64,000 bases of DNA from Gambelia wislizenii (GCA_030847615.1 JAUMIR010000005.1:247852645-247916644), one strand, 5' to 3'. Positions 32,390 through 44,432 are shown, numbered from the stretch's first letter. Notes: generated from the sequence alone by a model not told the origin. Translations and numbers: made by a program.

Positions 32390-32880
32390 CAAGCACAGAC
32401 AGGCTGCAGCAGTTTGCTTTTGCCTGAGGCTACTTGGAAAGGTAAGAGTCTATCCTCTCCTCTGCCTCCACTGAGTTAACTGAATGCAAACTACAATCTC
32501 CCCTCCACATTTGTGGGTTAAACATTTGTGGATTTATTCTATGGTCAACTTCTGGCCAAAACTGACAATAGAATCTTGCTGGAGGACCTACAAATGCCCA
32601 GAGAAGTGGTCTCTCAGGTACACACACACCCCGTGAGCCTATATTCACAGTTCCCCCACTTTCACAGGGCTGCTGAACCGCTAACCCCTGCAAAAGTTAA
32701 GGCCAACTGTACTGTGGCACTTTGCAGTTTGGAACAATTGACTCAAGTTGAGGACAAAGGAGGAAAGAGGAAGGAGGAGAGAAAAATGGGAACATTTTAA
32801 AAGCAGCTGAAAAAGTGGGACAACAGAGAATTGATTGGATCTGTCCCTGCCAAATCAGAACTGTTGGATGGTATGATATT
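32390..32880 (-). mobile_element. ACCCTCCA-family MITE, interrupted
   Basis: It shares GCAGTTTGCTTTTGCCTGAG, ACATTTTAAAAGCAGCTGAA and the end TTGGATGGTATGATA with the family copies at 25, 34.7, 36.3, 39.6 and 60.2 kb. A Tigger-like element sits in the middle. Confidence 0.65.
32485..32711 (+). mobile_element. Tigger/mariner-like MITE inside another MITE
   Basis: It starts CAATCTCCCCTCCACATTTG and ends AAGGCCAACTG, with TA on both sides. The host repeat (32390-32880) is continuous once it is removed. Confidence 0.6.
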
Positions 32881-32884
32881 ATCA

Positions 32885-33730
32885 GCACAGCAGTTACCTG
32901 AAAGAGTGCTAGGAACCCAGCAGCTTTTCAAGGAAGCTACATGCGGATACTGAGCCTGCAACAGGGTGTGTGTTTGTGTGGAAGAAAGAACGCGAGAGAG
33001 CATGAACATACACAATAATTCTAACTCATTTAATGCTGCAACTGCTTCCTCCCCACAGTGCAATCAGTTTAGCGGTCTGTGATCAAATTTTACATTAATT
33101 AAATAGCATTGCTTTGCAAAAATGGGATCCATCTTCATTAGAAGTGACTCATCTTTGGATTGCCTCTGCCTCCCCATTTTGAGCAAATTTTGTTCTCTGC
33201 CAGCTAGGCCAATGTAAGCTCCTGCTTCTAACCAGTCATTTTCCATTTGCCTCCTGTCCCAACAGCTCTTTCCTGTCTCATTATAGCACTAATTCTGGGT
33301 GGATAGTAAAACTTGGATAGGAAAACCAAGCAAAAAGCATTTCTTCAGCTTTTTCCACAACGGCACAATGAACTCCACATCCTGCTGTCATTAGAGCACT
33401 TGGTAGCAGGGTTTTTGAAGCTAGAATGCAAGCTGAATGTCTAGGGAAATACTGCTGAGTATTTTTGTTATTAACAGTGGTAAACAGATGACTCCAGCAG
33501 GGTACTGTATTCTGTTGCACAAACACCTCTCTATAATTGCCTGTGTCGTTTAAGATATTCAAATTTGCGAAGGGATTCATGGCATGTTTTGACTAAGGCT
33601 CAATTCAAACAATGCAGCCTCCATGTGGAAGCCACTGGAAAATGCTTCCATATCATAACTGCTCCCCGTAGGGAGCTGTATGTTACCAGACAGATAGGCC
33701 TCCCTCTGGTTTAGCTCTGTGTCTGACACT
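32885..33730. other. No feature recognised
   Basis: Single-copy-looking non-coding sequence. Confidence 0.5.
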
Positions 33731-34344
33731 AAGGACTTTATCAGACTAGAGTCTAAAAACGTTGGAATGAAGATAGTGGGAACATCACAGCATTACAATA
33801 CTTACCACACGTAGCTGTAATCACATGAAAGAAATGCCATGGAATTATTGCACGACGACCACTAGTGCTTTAAGAATGGGAGTTTACTTCCTGGATTTAG
33901 CATAGGCAAGATTTCGGCTGGTCTCACAAGAAGATGCGAGTATGCTTAAAACTAAAAAAACCAACAACCCTAAATTAACAAAGTAGATGAACACACAAGC
34001 ACAGAAACAAACCTAAAAACATGCAAAGTAGATGGGACAGTTCATAAGAACAGTATCCTGTGCTTTGTTTTCACATTCTCACCTGGAGGTTTGCTCACTG
34101 AGGACTGCCCATTCATACTGTAATCTCATGAGTACAATTGTATGTGTTTTTGCACACCCTCAGTACTGTGAAAAAAGTAATATTGGTGATCTAGTAACAG
34201 CTTATCCCGTCAATTAAAAGGAACACCTTAGTCGCAGGTGGGGCACAGACTAACCATGATATGATGATGTCATGCGATGGCTGTGGCCATTCACGCTACC
34301 ATGACATCATAATCCCACAATTTTTGCTGCGTTTGATAAAGTCA
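33731..34344 (+). mobile_element. TIR element (GACTTTATCA ends)
   Basis: It begins AAGGACTTTATCAGACTAGA and ends GTTTGATAAAGTCAT, about 610 bp, without coding capacity. Related right halves occur at 42700-42942 and 59040-59275, and an inner part at 60000-60150. Confidence 0.55.
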
Positions 34345-34676
34345 TAACAGTTTGTCTGATTGTCACCAGTTTTATTGGCCTTGTTTTTAATTGTAGCCAC
34401 ATACTAAGGCCCCTTATCAAGTGAATGTTTCCCAATAATTTATTGCCATGCCAGGCTAAGAATCAGCTGCAATTGCAGATGGTTAGGTGGATGAATGGTT
34501 CAGGCTGAGGTTAATGGTTTAGGAGTGAAGAAATGTAAAAAGTAAAGGTGGCAGTGGGAAGTGAGAAAAGTGCCTTTTACAAAAGCTTATAATTGCAATA
34601 CATTTGCAATTAGAATTCTATGTAACCATTGTGCACCATTTAAAAAACAAACCTTGAACCTAACAAGTTGGAAAAG

Positions 34677-35042
34677 CTCCAACTGTCCAGGTTTGGCAAG
34701 GACAGTCCCAATTAACCCTCTGTCATCCCAGTTTTTCATTTGCTTTTAAAATGTTCCAGCTTCTTTCTCCTCTTCCCACTTGGCCCATATGTTGGGCTTA
34801 CTTCAGTTGCTGTAAACTAACTTCAAAGTGCAGAAGTAATTTGCTCTTAGTTAACTCAGCAGGAAGGAGGAGCAATGAGTGGAAACTTGTCCTTCCCAGT
34901 AGACTCAAGCAAAAGGAAGCTGGGGCAGCCTCTCTTTGCTTGTCTGTTCTTCCTCATTAATAACATTCACCATCTTGACCTCACTCTGATATTGCTTGAC
35001 CATGTGTCCTGGTTTTCATCTGTGAAATGGTAGAGGGTATGG
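34677..35042 (+). mobile_element. ACCCTCCA-family MITE
   Basis: It begins CTCCAACTGTCCAGGTTTGG, contains CCCAATTAACCCTCTGTCAT, and ends GGTAGAGGGTATG. Confidence 0.65.
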
Positions 35043-35083
35043 AGTTGTGGGGTATTTTTATGATTCCAAAGAGAATGTCTAAA

Positions 35084-35598
35084 GGCTTAGTTACATGAGT
35101 CAGGATACAATGGCTTCCTGGCCATGGATCAGGCCCATCCTGCCCCCATTACCTCGACAAAACGGGCTGGAGTCCAGACAGAACATTGGCCTGTCATTGC
35201 AGCAACCACCATTTTCCTTGCTGTGTTGGGTCCAGGAAGCCAGCCCGCACCATGTGATCAGCACATGATTGCTATGGCAAAAATCCAACATGGCAGTTCC
35301 GGGTGCTTGCCTTGTTAGCAAGCTCCATCCCCTGTGCACATCTGACCAAACAGATTTCCATTTCCAGTCTCATTGGGAATGCACATCAAAGCGAATTGGT
35401 TATCTCAATGAGCAGGAATGCACATTCCCTATGGAGCTTTTTTAAAAATACGGGAACAGCTGTGAAGGCTTTTCCTGCAGAGTTTTTGACAGTCCCCCCC
35501 CCACTTCCAAATACAGTGGATTGATGCGGGATGTCATTTAGACAAATTGTATTCTCCTCAAATTCTATGAGGAGTATTTTTGCCATTTAGACAACCCT
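35084..35598 (+). mobile_element. TIR element, copy C (ends degenerate)
   Basis: It matches copy A in AAATCCAACATGGCAGTTCC, TATGGAGCTTTTTTAAAAA, GTGAAGGCTTTTCC and CATTTAGACAAATTGTATTC. The ends (GGCTTAGTTACATGAG and CCATTTAGACAACC) are diverged. Confidence 0.65.
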
Positions 35599-36002
35599 CA
35601 GGCAACCCTATGGGCGTGCACCTACTAGATCGTATCAGTCATTGTCAGGGGACTAAGCCAAGGGAAGTGGCACCTTTATCTCCTGGGAAGAAGATCATGG
35701 TAAAAGAGAAGCTAACCTTTCTCCATCTATTGGCCTGAGAAAGAGCAGATGCAAGCAGCTTGCTTCTCACCGCCCAACTTCATTTGTCATGGGAGTGACA
35801 GCAATGGCACTCTGCTGCAGACACTGCCTTTCTTGTAGCTACTCACTAGCCAAATCAGGTGGGCTTATGGTCTGGCAGGAATGCCCCTCCATCCAAAACA
35901 CTTCTTTCAGGAGCTGTCAGAAGTCAGCTGCTTTGCTCTCAAAGGTCCTGTGTCAGAGAGGAGCTCTTTCTTTATAGGTGAACAGAGGGATACCTCTCCC
36001 AT

Positions 36003-36044
36003 AATGCCTCACTTTGAGGAAGGGCTCCCTCAAAGTGAGGCATT
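36003..36044. repeat. Perfect 17-bp inverted repeat
   Basis: AATGCCTCACTTTGAGG (36003-36019) and its exact complement (36028-36044) are separated by 8 bp. The surrounding 35860-36110 is probably an old repeat. Confidence 0.8.
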
Positions 36045-36164
36045 TTGGGCCTGGAAACTTTCTGGAGAGTTGCACTGCCAATTTCTCACACCGAGGAGGC
36101 TCCTTTAGAGTGAGATGTTGGGTGGCTGGGTGAATGCTCCAGAGTCCCCCCCCCCCAGTATCAA

Positions 36165-36235
36165 CTCCTGTCCTGTTGTGACCTTAGGGTCACCATAAGT
36201 TAGACATGGCTTGAAGACACACAACAACAACAACC
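36165..36235 (+). mobile_element. CORE-SINE 3' tail
   Basis: GTGACCTTAGGGTCACCATA, then GCTTGAAGACACACAACAAC, is the SINE terminus. Confidence 0.7.
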
Positions 36236-36334
36236 TGGGAGGATAATTCAAGTGAAAGCTGGGATATAAATCTTAAATGGACATTCTCTTCTACAAAGAT
36301 AAATGTCTTCCATGGCCTCTGCACAGGGAGTTTT

Positions 36335-36700
36335 TCATACCCTCCTACTGTCCCAATTTGGCAGAGACAGTCCTAATTAACTCCCTGTCAGCCCACTTTT
36401 CAGCTGCTTTTAAAATGTTCTATTTTTATCTTCTGCTTCCACTTCCCCCTTTGCCCCTGCTTACTTCAGTTGCTGCAAACCGCAGTTGTCTGCACTCAGT
36501 TAATTCATCAGTGAAGTAAGGAGAGGAAGGGATGGAATTTTGCCCTTCGCAGTAGGCTCAGGCAAAGGCAAACTGCTGCAGCCTCTCCTAACTTATGTGT
36601 TCTTCCTCATTAATATCTTTTGTTGTCTTGACCACACTCTTATGTTTCTTGGCCACACATACCCTGGTTTTCATCTGTGAAATGTTGAAGACTATATGCT
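36335..36700 (+). mobile_element. ACCCTCCA-family MITE
   Basis: It begins TCATACCCTCCTACTGTCCC, contains TTCAGCTGCTTTTAAAATGT and GTAGGCTCAGGCAAAGGC, and ends near GAAGACTATATG. Confidence 0.65.
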
Positions 36701-37533
36701 CCATGAGTCTACTGGCACCATCATATGTTCACTGGAGCTGCAGAAGGCTATCTTATGTAACTCCCCTTGAACCTGAAACAGTGATTGTGCATGGGAGTGC
36801 TTATACTTTCCTTCCTTTATTTGGTGCTGCACATCAAAACAAAGGAGTTCTGAGTGGACAGTACTCTAACTTTTGAATTCTGCTCTTTCCACAGAGATTG
36901 TCTAGACAAGGTGTGCAAAACCATCACTCTAAATTAATCGCAGCCTTCACCCTCTGGCACGTGACTAACAGGCTTTGAAGTTCCCATCTGGCTGGGTCTG
37001 TGTAAGTATGACTGAAATAACCATCTTCTGAAACCTTTATTACTTTGCAGTTGCAATGTCTTTGCTACATTCTTGGTCTCGAAACACACACAACAGCTTT
37101 AACAAACCATTGCTTTGTATGCTTGCTTTAGGGAATCTTACATTTTGTGAGCTTCTGCCTGCTCTGCTTAATGAAAAGATGACAATTCCACATTCTGCAC
37201 TGATGAAACCCACATTTCCTCCTGCCCTAGATAACTTTGCACCAGTGAATTAGGAGATCCTTTAAGGATCATCTAGCTCAGAGGTGAAAAATTGGCAGGG
37301 GCTGATGGGGGAGATCGAGGTTTAATCACCTACAGGACTCTAGAGGGCTTTTTAGCCATACACTCCCCCCCCCGTCACTTTCAGATTTAACGAAAACACA
37401 TATTTTAAAATTCAAAATACTCTCCCACTGTTGCTAAAGAGGAGAGTTTTACTATGTCTTTGCAGGTTCTTGTGCTGTTTTAGACCCAGGAGAGGCCCTT
37501 ATTTAATAATGAAGTAACCTGGATGGAAGAAAT

Positions 37534-37773
37534 GAGCCACTATGGCATAATGGTTTGAATGTTGGACTAGGACATGGGAGACCATGGTTCGAATCCCTGT
37601 TTGGCCATGGAAACACACTGGGTGACCTTGGGCAAGTCATATTTTCTCAGACTCAGAGGAAAACAAGGGCAAACCCCCTCTAAACAAATTCTGCCAAGAA
37701 AACCCCGTGATAGGGTTGCCTTAGATTAGAGTCAGCATAAGTTAGGAATGAATTTAAGACACACAACAACAAC
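37534..37773 (+). mobile_element. Full-length tRNA-derived CORE-SINE
   Basis: The Pol III A box TGGCATAATGG (37543-37553) and B box GGTTCGAATCC (37586-37596) are well kept. The core GTGACCTTGGGCAAGTCA is of the MIR/CORE type, and the tail ends ACACAACAACAAC. This is the best copy of the family in the window. Confidence 0.9.
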
Positions 37774-39614
37774 TGGATGGACGAAACCAATTTTTTTCTG
37801 GGACTGGTAGTTAGGGGGCATGCAGCCTGTTTTTCCCCTACCCTGGTCCAGTCTATGTCTCTGAGTATCTGTGAAACGTTGGCGGGGGGCGGGGTATGTA
37901 TCTCTGGGTTAGCTGAAACCTTTTTCACTAAAATTTCTATCCATTGGCTGCAGTCCTGCCATCTGGAGCAATATAGAACACTAGTTCCATCCTCTGCATG
38001 GCAGGTATTCAGGTATTTGAAGACCATTATCATTTTCTCTTTTCCAGCTGAAAACAGGTATGGGTATCTGTTTTACTTAGAAAGACCCTTTGAAGCAATT
38101 GTGTTTGCAATGGGCACACTAAATTAATCGCTGCTGCAAGAGCACCCAGTGAGTTTCACGGCTCTCTTTGTGTATAGTATATATTTGAACCTGTATGGGT
38201 ATTTGAACAATTGATTTCAACACATCAACTCAAAGTATGATTATAGTTTGGATCCTGACCAGCAATTGTGACCGGGGCTGGATAATATGCAAAGGGAGTT
38301 ATTGAATCCCAAATCTCCTTTTGTAAAATGTGAAAAGTTAGCCATCCCCTTTGAGCAACTAGTCTCAAGTTTGGATTTGGAGCATAACATTACATTAGGT
38401 ACATGGCACAGGGAAAACCCAAGCGTTTTATCTTAGGAGAATCACCCTTCTGACCCACAAAAGATCTCCTAAGGCAAACATTCTTTTCCACCACACTGGG
38501 TACTAGAGACCTTTTAGTACAAGCTCTTTTTGCTTGTCAGTCACCTCCAAAATTTAGCATTAAAATAAAAAAGAGAACAGTTGACATTTCTCTCTTGCTC
38601 CCAAACAAAGTATTATTAAGATCTCCATGTCTCTTTAAGTATATGAGAAGACTCCCTGAAACTGACTAAATACACCTTTTTAAAATGATATGACTTTGGA
38701 GTTTTGAAGCTGTTTTCTGAAGAGAGGAAAGCTGTCATGTGTCATTCGTTATTAAGCTTAGTTCCAAAAGCTTGCTCCAGAATGAATCTTAAGATGAGCA
38801 AGATCCAAATGAACTATGGCTTTATAACACCAACTGCTCTGCTAAGCTCAAAAGGCACATAATTCAAATAGTATCTTTTTTTGAACACAGCATTACCTTT
38901 CCTGTTATATTTGAGCCTAAGGCAAAAATAATAGTGTGCCTTAAAAGTGTGAGGTATGTAGCATGGAGTATAATTTGGAGATTTGGGATGTCAGGCTTGT
39001 TCATAAAAAACACACACTATGGTTAATTTGCAAACAAGGATTATGAGTGGAGATGTTTGAAACCTGTCCTGTTATTTTCATGGATATTTCTCATTACCTC
39101 GATTACCACCACAAACACCTCCTCTTCCTCCTCCTCCTCCTCATCATCATCACTACCACCTACAGCTTATTCTGGGCTGTATTTCCATGACAAATCCATG
39201 CTCAAAATGGCTTGCAACAATGTCAGAAGAATTTACCTAACTGAATATAGCGTTTCAAGAAAATCCAGTAACAATTGCAAGGCAAGATTTAAGTAGTTAT
39301 ACCAATACTCAAACTGAAATGTTTCTGTCTTGCTTCTTGCCATCGTTCTATTAACCAGTTTCGGAAAAAGACATACTATACAGGCTTGTGTTGGATTATG
39401 GGTAGTGGATATTTCATTCCAGTTAAAGGGTCTTAACCTTTATGGAATAAAGCAGGAGTAGGCAATGGTTATTTAGGTTGGGAGTTGCGTAGGCTGTCCA
39501 GGAGCCATTTGATGGACTACAAACTTCCCCCCCAGGTTGTTGCCGCTGCTGAAGTTGCTGATGTAATTTGTCAGCAGCTCTGGTCACTTTGCACTGTAGG
39601 GGGCTTCCAAAACA
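37774..39614. other. No feature recognised
   Basis: Non-coding; a (TCC)n run lies at 39117-39141. Confidence 0.55.
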
Positions 39615-39926
39615 TCATACCCTCCAGCTGTCCTAATTTGGCAGGGATAGTCTCTATTAATCCTCTCTTGTCCTGCTTTTCAGCTGCTTTTAAAATGTTC
39701 CAATTTCCCTTTCTTCCTTCCCCTTTTCTGTTTGTCCTCAGCTTACTTCATTGCTGCAAACTGAAGTCAAAGTGAAAACTGGGGTGGGGGGAGGAAGGGC
39801 AGGGGGCAGAATCTTGCCCTTCCCAGAAGGATTGAGGAAAAGCCTTCTCTGCCACCTTGACCACACTCTGACATCGCTTGGCCGCACATGTTCTGGTTTT
39901 CATCTGTGGAATTTTGGAGGGTATGA
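39615..39926 (+). mobile_element. ACCCTCCA-family MITE, best-preserved ends
   Basis: A perfect 12-bp inverted repeat, TCATACCCTCCA and TGGAGGGTATGA, bounds 312 bp. It has no coding capacity; the target duplication is not clear. Confidence 0.75.
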
Positions 39927-40077
39927 TATTCTTCACTCCAAGATAAAATATGCATGTAATTTAGTGCATGATTATTGAGAAATTGGTCCTGCTGTGTTCA
40001 GTGGGATTTGCTCCCGATGGAGCACATAGGATTACAGCCTGTCTTAAGGAATTGTAGTATGTATGTTATGACAAAAG

Positions 40078-40110
40078 CTAGTGTGGTGTAGTGGTCTGAG
40101 TTTTGGACTA
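40078..40110 (+). mobile_element. CORE-SINE, 5' part
   Basis: It starts AGCTAGTGTGGTGTAGTGG, containing the tRNA-type A box. It is cut by the solo LTR and resumes at 40770. Confidence 0.85.
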
Positions 40111-40769
40111 TGTCCAGAAAGCAACTAGGTACCAGCAAAGTATAAACAGCACTAGTCTGGGGAGGGAGCCAACTGTTAATTAGCTCACAGGAATGCAAAC
40201 ACAGTCCAAAAGGTCAGAGACTTATGGCAATCAGTCAACATGGTCCAAAGCAGTCCGAGGGTCAACAGGAGCAGGCAGCAGAGTAGTCAGGGACAGTCCA
40301 AGGTCTAAGCATGAGTTAGGGTAACAGAAGTCAAGGTAACTGGAATCCAGGCACCAAAGTCAGCAGGAAGCTTTCACCAGGAAGATAAGTTGATCTCTGA
40401 CAAAGCCTTCAACGCCTCTCTCAGCATATATAAAGCAATTAAGGCTATGCCAGGTGTTTCTTAATAAGCAGGTTTTTCTCATAAAATCTCAGAGACTTCC
40501 TTTGAGCTTTCTTTTGAGCTTGCTGATGGGTATAGAATGGTGGAGGTAAGTCCCTCTCTTCTTTTTCATTCTTATCTGAATGGGCAGGACTCTCTGCTGT
40601 GACTGGTGCCAACCCATTCAGACCATGCTCTTCCTCTGCTTGAGCCTCTAGGTTGGCAGGGTTCCCTGCTGGCACAGGTGTAGATAAGCCTGTGCCAGGG
40701 CCCCTAGGGCCATTCCCTGCCATGTCTTCCTCTGACTCTATAGCCTCATCAGGCTCACAGAGCATGACA
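40111..40769 (+). mobile_element. Solo LTR inside a SINE
   Basis: 659 bp starting TGTCCAG and ending ATGACA, with TGTC/GACA inverted at the ends. GACTA is duplicated at 40106-40110 and 40770-40774. A TATA box (TATATAAAG, 40427-40435) gives + orientation. No internal region is present, so it arose by recombination between two LTRs. A 5-bp duplication fits Ty3/Gypsy or a class III endogenous retrovirus; which cannot be told. A 106-codon antisense frame (40765-40445) has no recognisable domain. Confidence 0.88.
40427..40435 (+). promoter_or_regulatory. TATA box of the solo LTR
   Basis: TATATAAAG lies in the middle of the LTR, where the U3/R boundary is expected. Confidence 0.5.
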
Positions 40770-40967
40770 GACTAGGACTATGGGAGACCATGTTTGAATC
40801 CCCATCTGGCCATGGAAACTCACTTTGAGCAAGTCACACACTCTCAGCCTCAGATGAAGGCAATGGCAAACCCCCTCTGAACAAACCTTGCCAAGAAAGT
40901 CCTGTGATAGGTCCACCTTAGGATTTCCATAAGTTGGAAGTTACTTGAAAGCACACAACAACAAGGA
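40770..40967 (+). mobile_element. CORE-SINE, 3' part
   Basis: It continues with GACTAGGACTATGGGAG, TTTGAATCCCC (B box), GAGCAAGTCACACACTCTCA and an ACAACAACA tail. Confidence 0.88.
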
Positions 40968-40979
40968 ATACCCGTGGTA

Positions 40980-42690
40980 TAGCTACTGGATAAGAAGAGT
41001 GTCAGTGTCTACCAGGCATAACTGTTTTGCACTGTTTTCAGAAAAGGAAAAGGGGGACCAAACTGAGGAGAATGGAACAGAGGACACAATAGGGGAAATC
41101 CAGCACAGAATAAGCAAAGAGGTAGTACAGGAATACCTTCTTAATCTAAATGAATTTAAATCTCCAGGACAAGATGAACTACATCTAAGGGTATTAAAAG
41201 AGCTGGCAAATGTAATCTCAGAGCCATTGGCAATAATCTTTGAGAACTCCTGGAGAACAGGAGAAGTCCCAGCAGACTGGAGGAGGGCAAACGTTGTTCC
41301 CATCTTCAAAAAGGGGAAAAAAGAGGATCCCAACAATTATCGTCCAGTTAGTGTGACATCAATACCAGGGAAGATTCTAGAGCAGATCATTAAACAGAGA
41401 GTCTGTGAACATTTAGAAGGCATTGCCATAATCACAAAAAGTCAACATGGGTTTCAGAGAAACAAGTCATGCCAGACTAATCTGATCTCTTTTTTGATAA
41501 AGTTACCAGCTTGGTAGATGAATGGAACACTGTGGACATCACATACCTTGATTTCAGTAAGGCCTTTGACAAGGTTCCCCATGACATTCTTGCAAACAAG
41601 CTTGTAAAATGTGGGCTAGACATGTTAACTGTTAAATGGATTTGTAATTGGTTCACCGGCCGAAACCAAAGGGTGCTCAGCAGTGGCTCCTCTTCCTCTT
41701 GGAAAGATGTGACCAGTGGGGTGCCACAGGGTTCTGTCCTGGACCCAGTGCTATTCAACATCTTTATCAATGACTTGGATGAAGGAATAGAGGGTGTACT
41801 TATCAAATTTGCAGATGACACCAGGAGGAGTAGCTAATACCCTAGAGGACAGGATCAAAATTCAGAATGACCTGGATAGACTGGAGAGCTGGGCCAAAGC
41901 TAACAAAATGAAATTCAATACGGAGAAATGTAAAGTACTGCACTTAGGGCGGAAAAATGAAATGCATAGATATAGGATGGGAGAGACCTGGCTGAACGAG
42001 ACTACGTGCAAAAGGAATCTAGGAGTCCTAGTAGACCACAAGTTGAACATGAGTCAACAGTGTGATGCGGCAGCTAAAACGGCCAATGCGATTTTGGGCT
42101 GTATCAATTGAAGTATAGTGTCTAGATCAAGGGAAGTAATAGTGCCACTCTATTCTGCCTTGGTCAGACCTCACTTGGAATACTGTGTCCCATTCTGGGC
42201 ACCACAATTCAAAAAAGATATTGACAAATTGGAGCATGTCCAGAGAAGAGCAACTAAAATGGTGAAAGGTCTGGAAACGATGCCTTATGAGGAGAGACTT
42301 AGGGAGCTGGGTATGTTTAGCCTGGAAAAAAGATGTTTAAGGGGTGATATGATAGCCCTGTTTAAGTATTTGAAGCGGTGTCACGTTGAGAATGGAGCAA
42401 GCTTGTTTTCTGCTGCTCCAGAGACTAGAACATGGAACAATGTTGATGCAAGCTCCAGGAACAGAGATTCCACCTCAACATGAGGAGGAACTTTTTGACA
42501 GTAAGAGCTGTTAGGCAATGGAACACACTCCCTCGGAGCGTGGTGGGGTCTCCTTCCTTGGAGGTCTTTAAACAGAGGCTGGATTGCCATCTGTCGGGGA
42601 TGCTTTGATCATGATTTCCTGCGTGGCAGGGGGTTGGGACTGGATGGCCCTCGTGGTCTCTTCCAACTCTGCAATTCTATGATTCTATGA
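40980..42690 (+). mobile_element. CR1 LINE, 3' part with reverse transcriptase, frame broken
   Basis: The translated pieces give fingers and palm of a CR1 reverse transcriptase: NNYRPVSVTSIPGKI, then [25 protein letters not shown] and FADDT, and the C-terminal region [20 protein letters not shown]. Three main frame breaks (around 41515, 41825 and 42111) leave it inactive. The 3' UTR ends in GGTTGGGACTGGATGG and two ATTCTATG units at 42674-42690, the CR1 signature. The endonuclease and ORF1 are missing, so this is a typical 5' truncation. Confidence 0.93.
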
Positions 42691-42699
42691 AAGAAGACC

Positions 42700-42942
42700 T
42701 CATGCTGTAATTGTGTGATTACAGCAGGATGTGATTTCACATGCTCATCCATACTGCGAAAGGAGCGATATTGAGGGCTACTGATGGGTTTTGCCCTTCC
42801 ATGAAATGTTACGCATAATTAACGGGTGGCACACACATGGACCACAGAAGGATGATGATGTCGTATGATAACAGGAACCCATTCGTGCCACTATGCCGGC
42901 GTAATTGCATGATTTCAGCCTTGTGTGATAAAGTTCCAGGAG
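42700..42942 (+). mobile_element. GACTTTATCA-family fragment
   Basis: It contains GGAGCGATATTGAGGGCTAC, GATGATGATGTCGTATG and the right end TTGTGTGATAAAGTTCC; it begins right after the CR1 tail. Confidence 0.5.
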
Positions 42943-44195
42943 AAAATCATGCACAATTTTCACTGGTCTGTTACTCTTCACGAGGGGCTTTCTCAACCAC
43001 CCCTGGTTTTCAGTTAAGGAAACATAAGCTCAGGGTGCAAAATGCATATTGTAGCCAAGCACAGAATTCTTGTATCCCCAAAGACAAATTAGCCATAAGA
43101 ATACAATTTGCTGTTTAAATTTTCAGAATTGCTACAATCATATCTAGTGCAGCCTTTGGTCCTTTCCTTTACCTACTAATCCATACTGTCTTTATTTATA
43201 GTTCACCTCAGCTGTGCTGCAGTGTGGTCCATCAAGAAACAAAGGCAATAAAGAATCTACTTAGCAATGGATAGTTTGTCTAAGGATAAAAATTTATTTT
43301 TCCCCCCTTGATACAGCTAGTTCTCCCATGATAGCCCTGTAATCAGCAGATTGGTTCAGAAGTGATAAACAGATTCAGGAACTGAGGCGACCTCTCTTGG
43401 GTTAGTTTTTAAAACTTTGCTTGAGATAAATGAAATCCCCTCTACGTAAATGTTTCAATTTCCAGGCAGGATTAATCATATGGTTTGCAACCACACAGTC
43501 TCATGGATGTTGTGTTTTCGTTGTGTGTGCATGCATTCTTTGTTGAGTAATAAAGGGAAATGCAACAGTACTACTTTGTTTGTAAGAAATATAATTTAGA
43601 TGAGTTCATCCTTACATGCAAGTAGGATTAGGAAAGGCCCTAAGTGGGCCGCTTTTGCTCATCTGAAAAGAGAACCTTTTTCTAAACGAAGCCAAAATAT
43701 TTTAATCTCCTTTGAATTCCTTTATCCTCTTCATCTGTCTTACACTGACAACACATTTTTAAGATTTCTTTGTGAAAACTACTTTTCTCAACTCCCCCAC
43801 CCTTGTGTACTCCACAGGGTCAACAGAGTGTGACTTTATTCAGGCTGAATAACATCTGAGATTCATCATGTATCCACAGGACGGAGAAAACCATCACAGA
43901 AGGCCTAATGAATCCTGACTGTTAGTCAGGCTGGAGAATCCTCTTACAGACAGTGTGTGTGTGTGTTCAAAATTAAAACAAAGGAAAATGCCTCTGTCTG
44001 CTCTTGTTTTGCAAGCTGGTCTGTTTTACAGTGGGTGAAAAGAAAGCTATTTCTAGCTGGTGAGCAGGGTTTGATCAATATGGCTTGCACTCCATTGGGC
44101 CTGTGGAGCAAAGATGCTGCTTGCTTCTTTCTTTCAACCTAAGTAACAAGGCTTTGAATGTTTAGGAATACTAAGGGATGGTGTTGGAGACATTA
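42943..44195. other. No feature recognised
   Basis: AT-rich non-coding sequence with a short (GT)n at 43954-43965. Confidence 0.5.
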
Positions 44196-44203
44196 TAAAA
44201 GAA

Positions 44204-44432
44204 CAGGACTGGTTTAAGGAATTTTGGGGGCCCCTGCAATGCTTTATTTTGGGGGGGGGGCTGTATGTTTATCTCAGGTCAATGTAACCTCACTCAACCT
44301 AAGCTATTCACAGTACAGGATATTCAGATTATTACTAATAAGGTTTTTGCAGGAGGAGGGTTACTACGGGCCCCACACAATGATGGGGCCCCCTGCGGAT
44401 GCTGACGCTGCTGGTGCCTTAAAACGGCCCTG
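44204..44432 (+). mobile_element. hAT element with perfect 8-bp TSD, same family
   Basis: It starts CAGGACTGGTTTAAGG and ends AAAACGGCCCTG. TAAAAGAA is duplicated at 44196-44203 and 44433-44440. The interior shares the GCAATGCTTTATTTTGGGG segment with the copy at 30906. Confidence 0.93.

Noticed and set aside
37543..37596. tRNA gene
   Set aside because: A and B boxes are good, but the surrounding sequence does not fold into a cloverleaf with an acceptor stem, and the CORE-SINE body follows.
40445..40765. 106-codon antisense gene
   Set aside because: It lies wholly within a solo LTR on the strand opposite its TATA box; no domain, probably chance.
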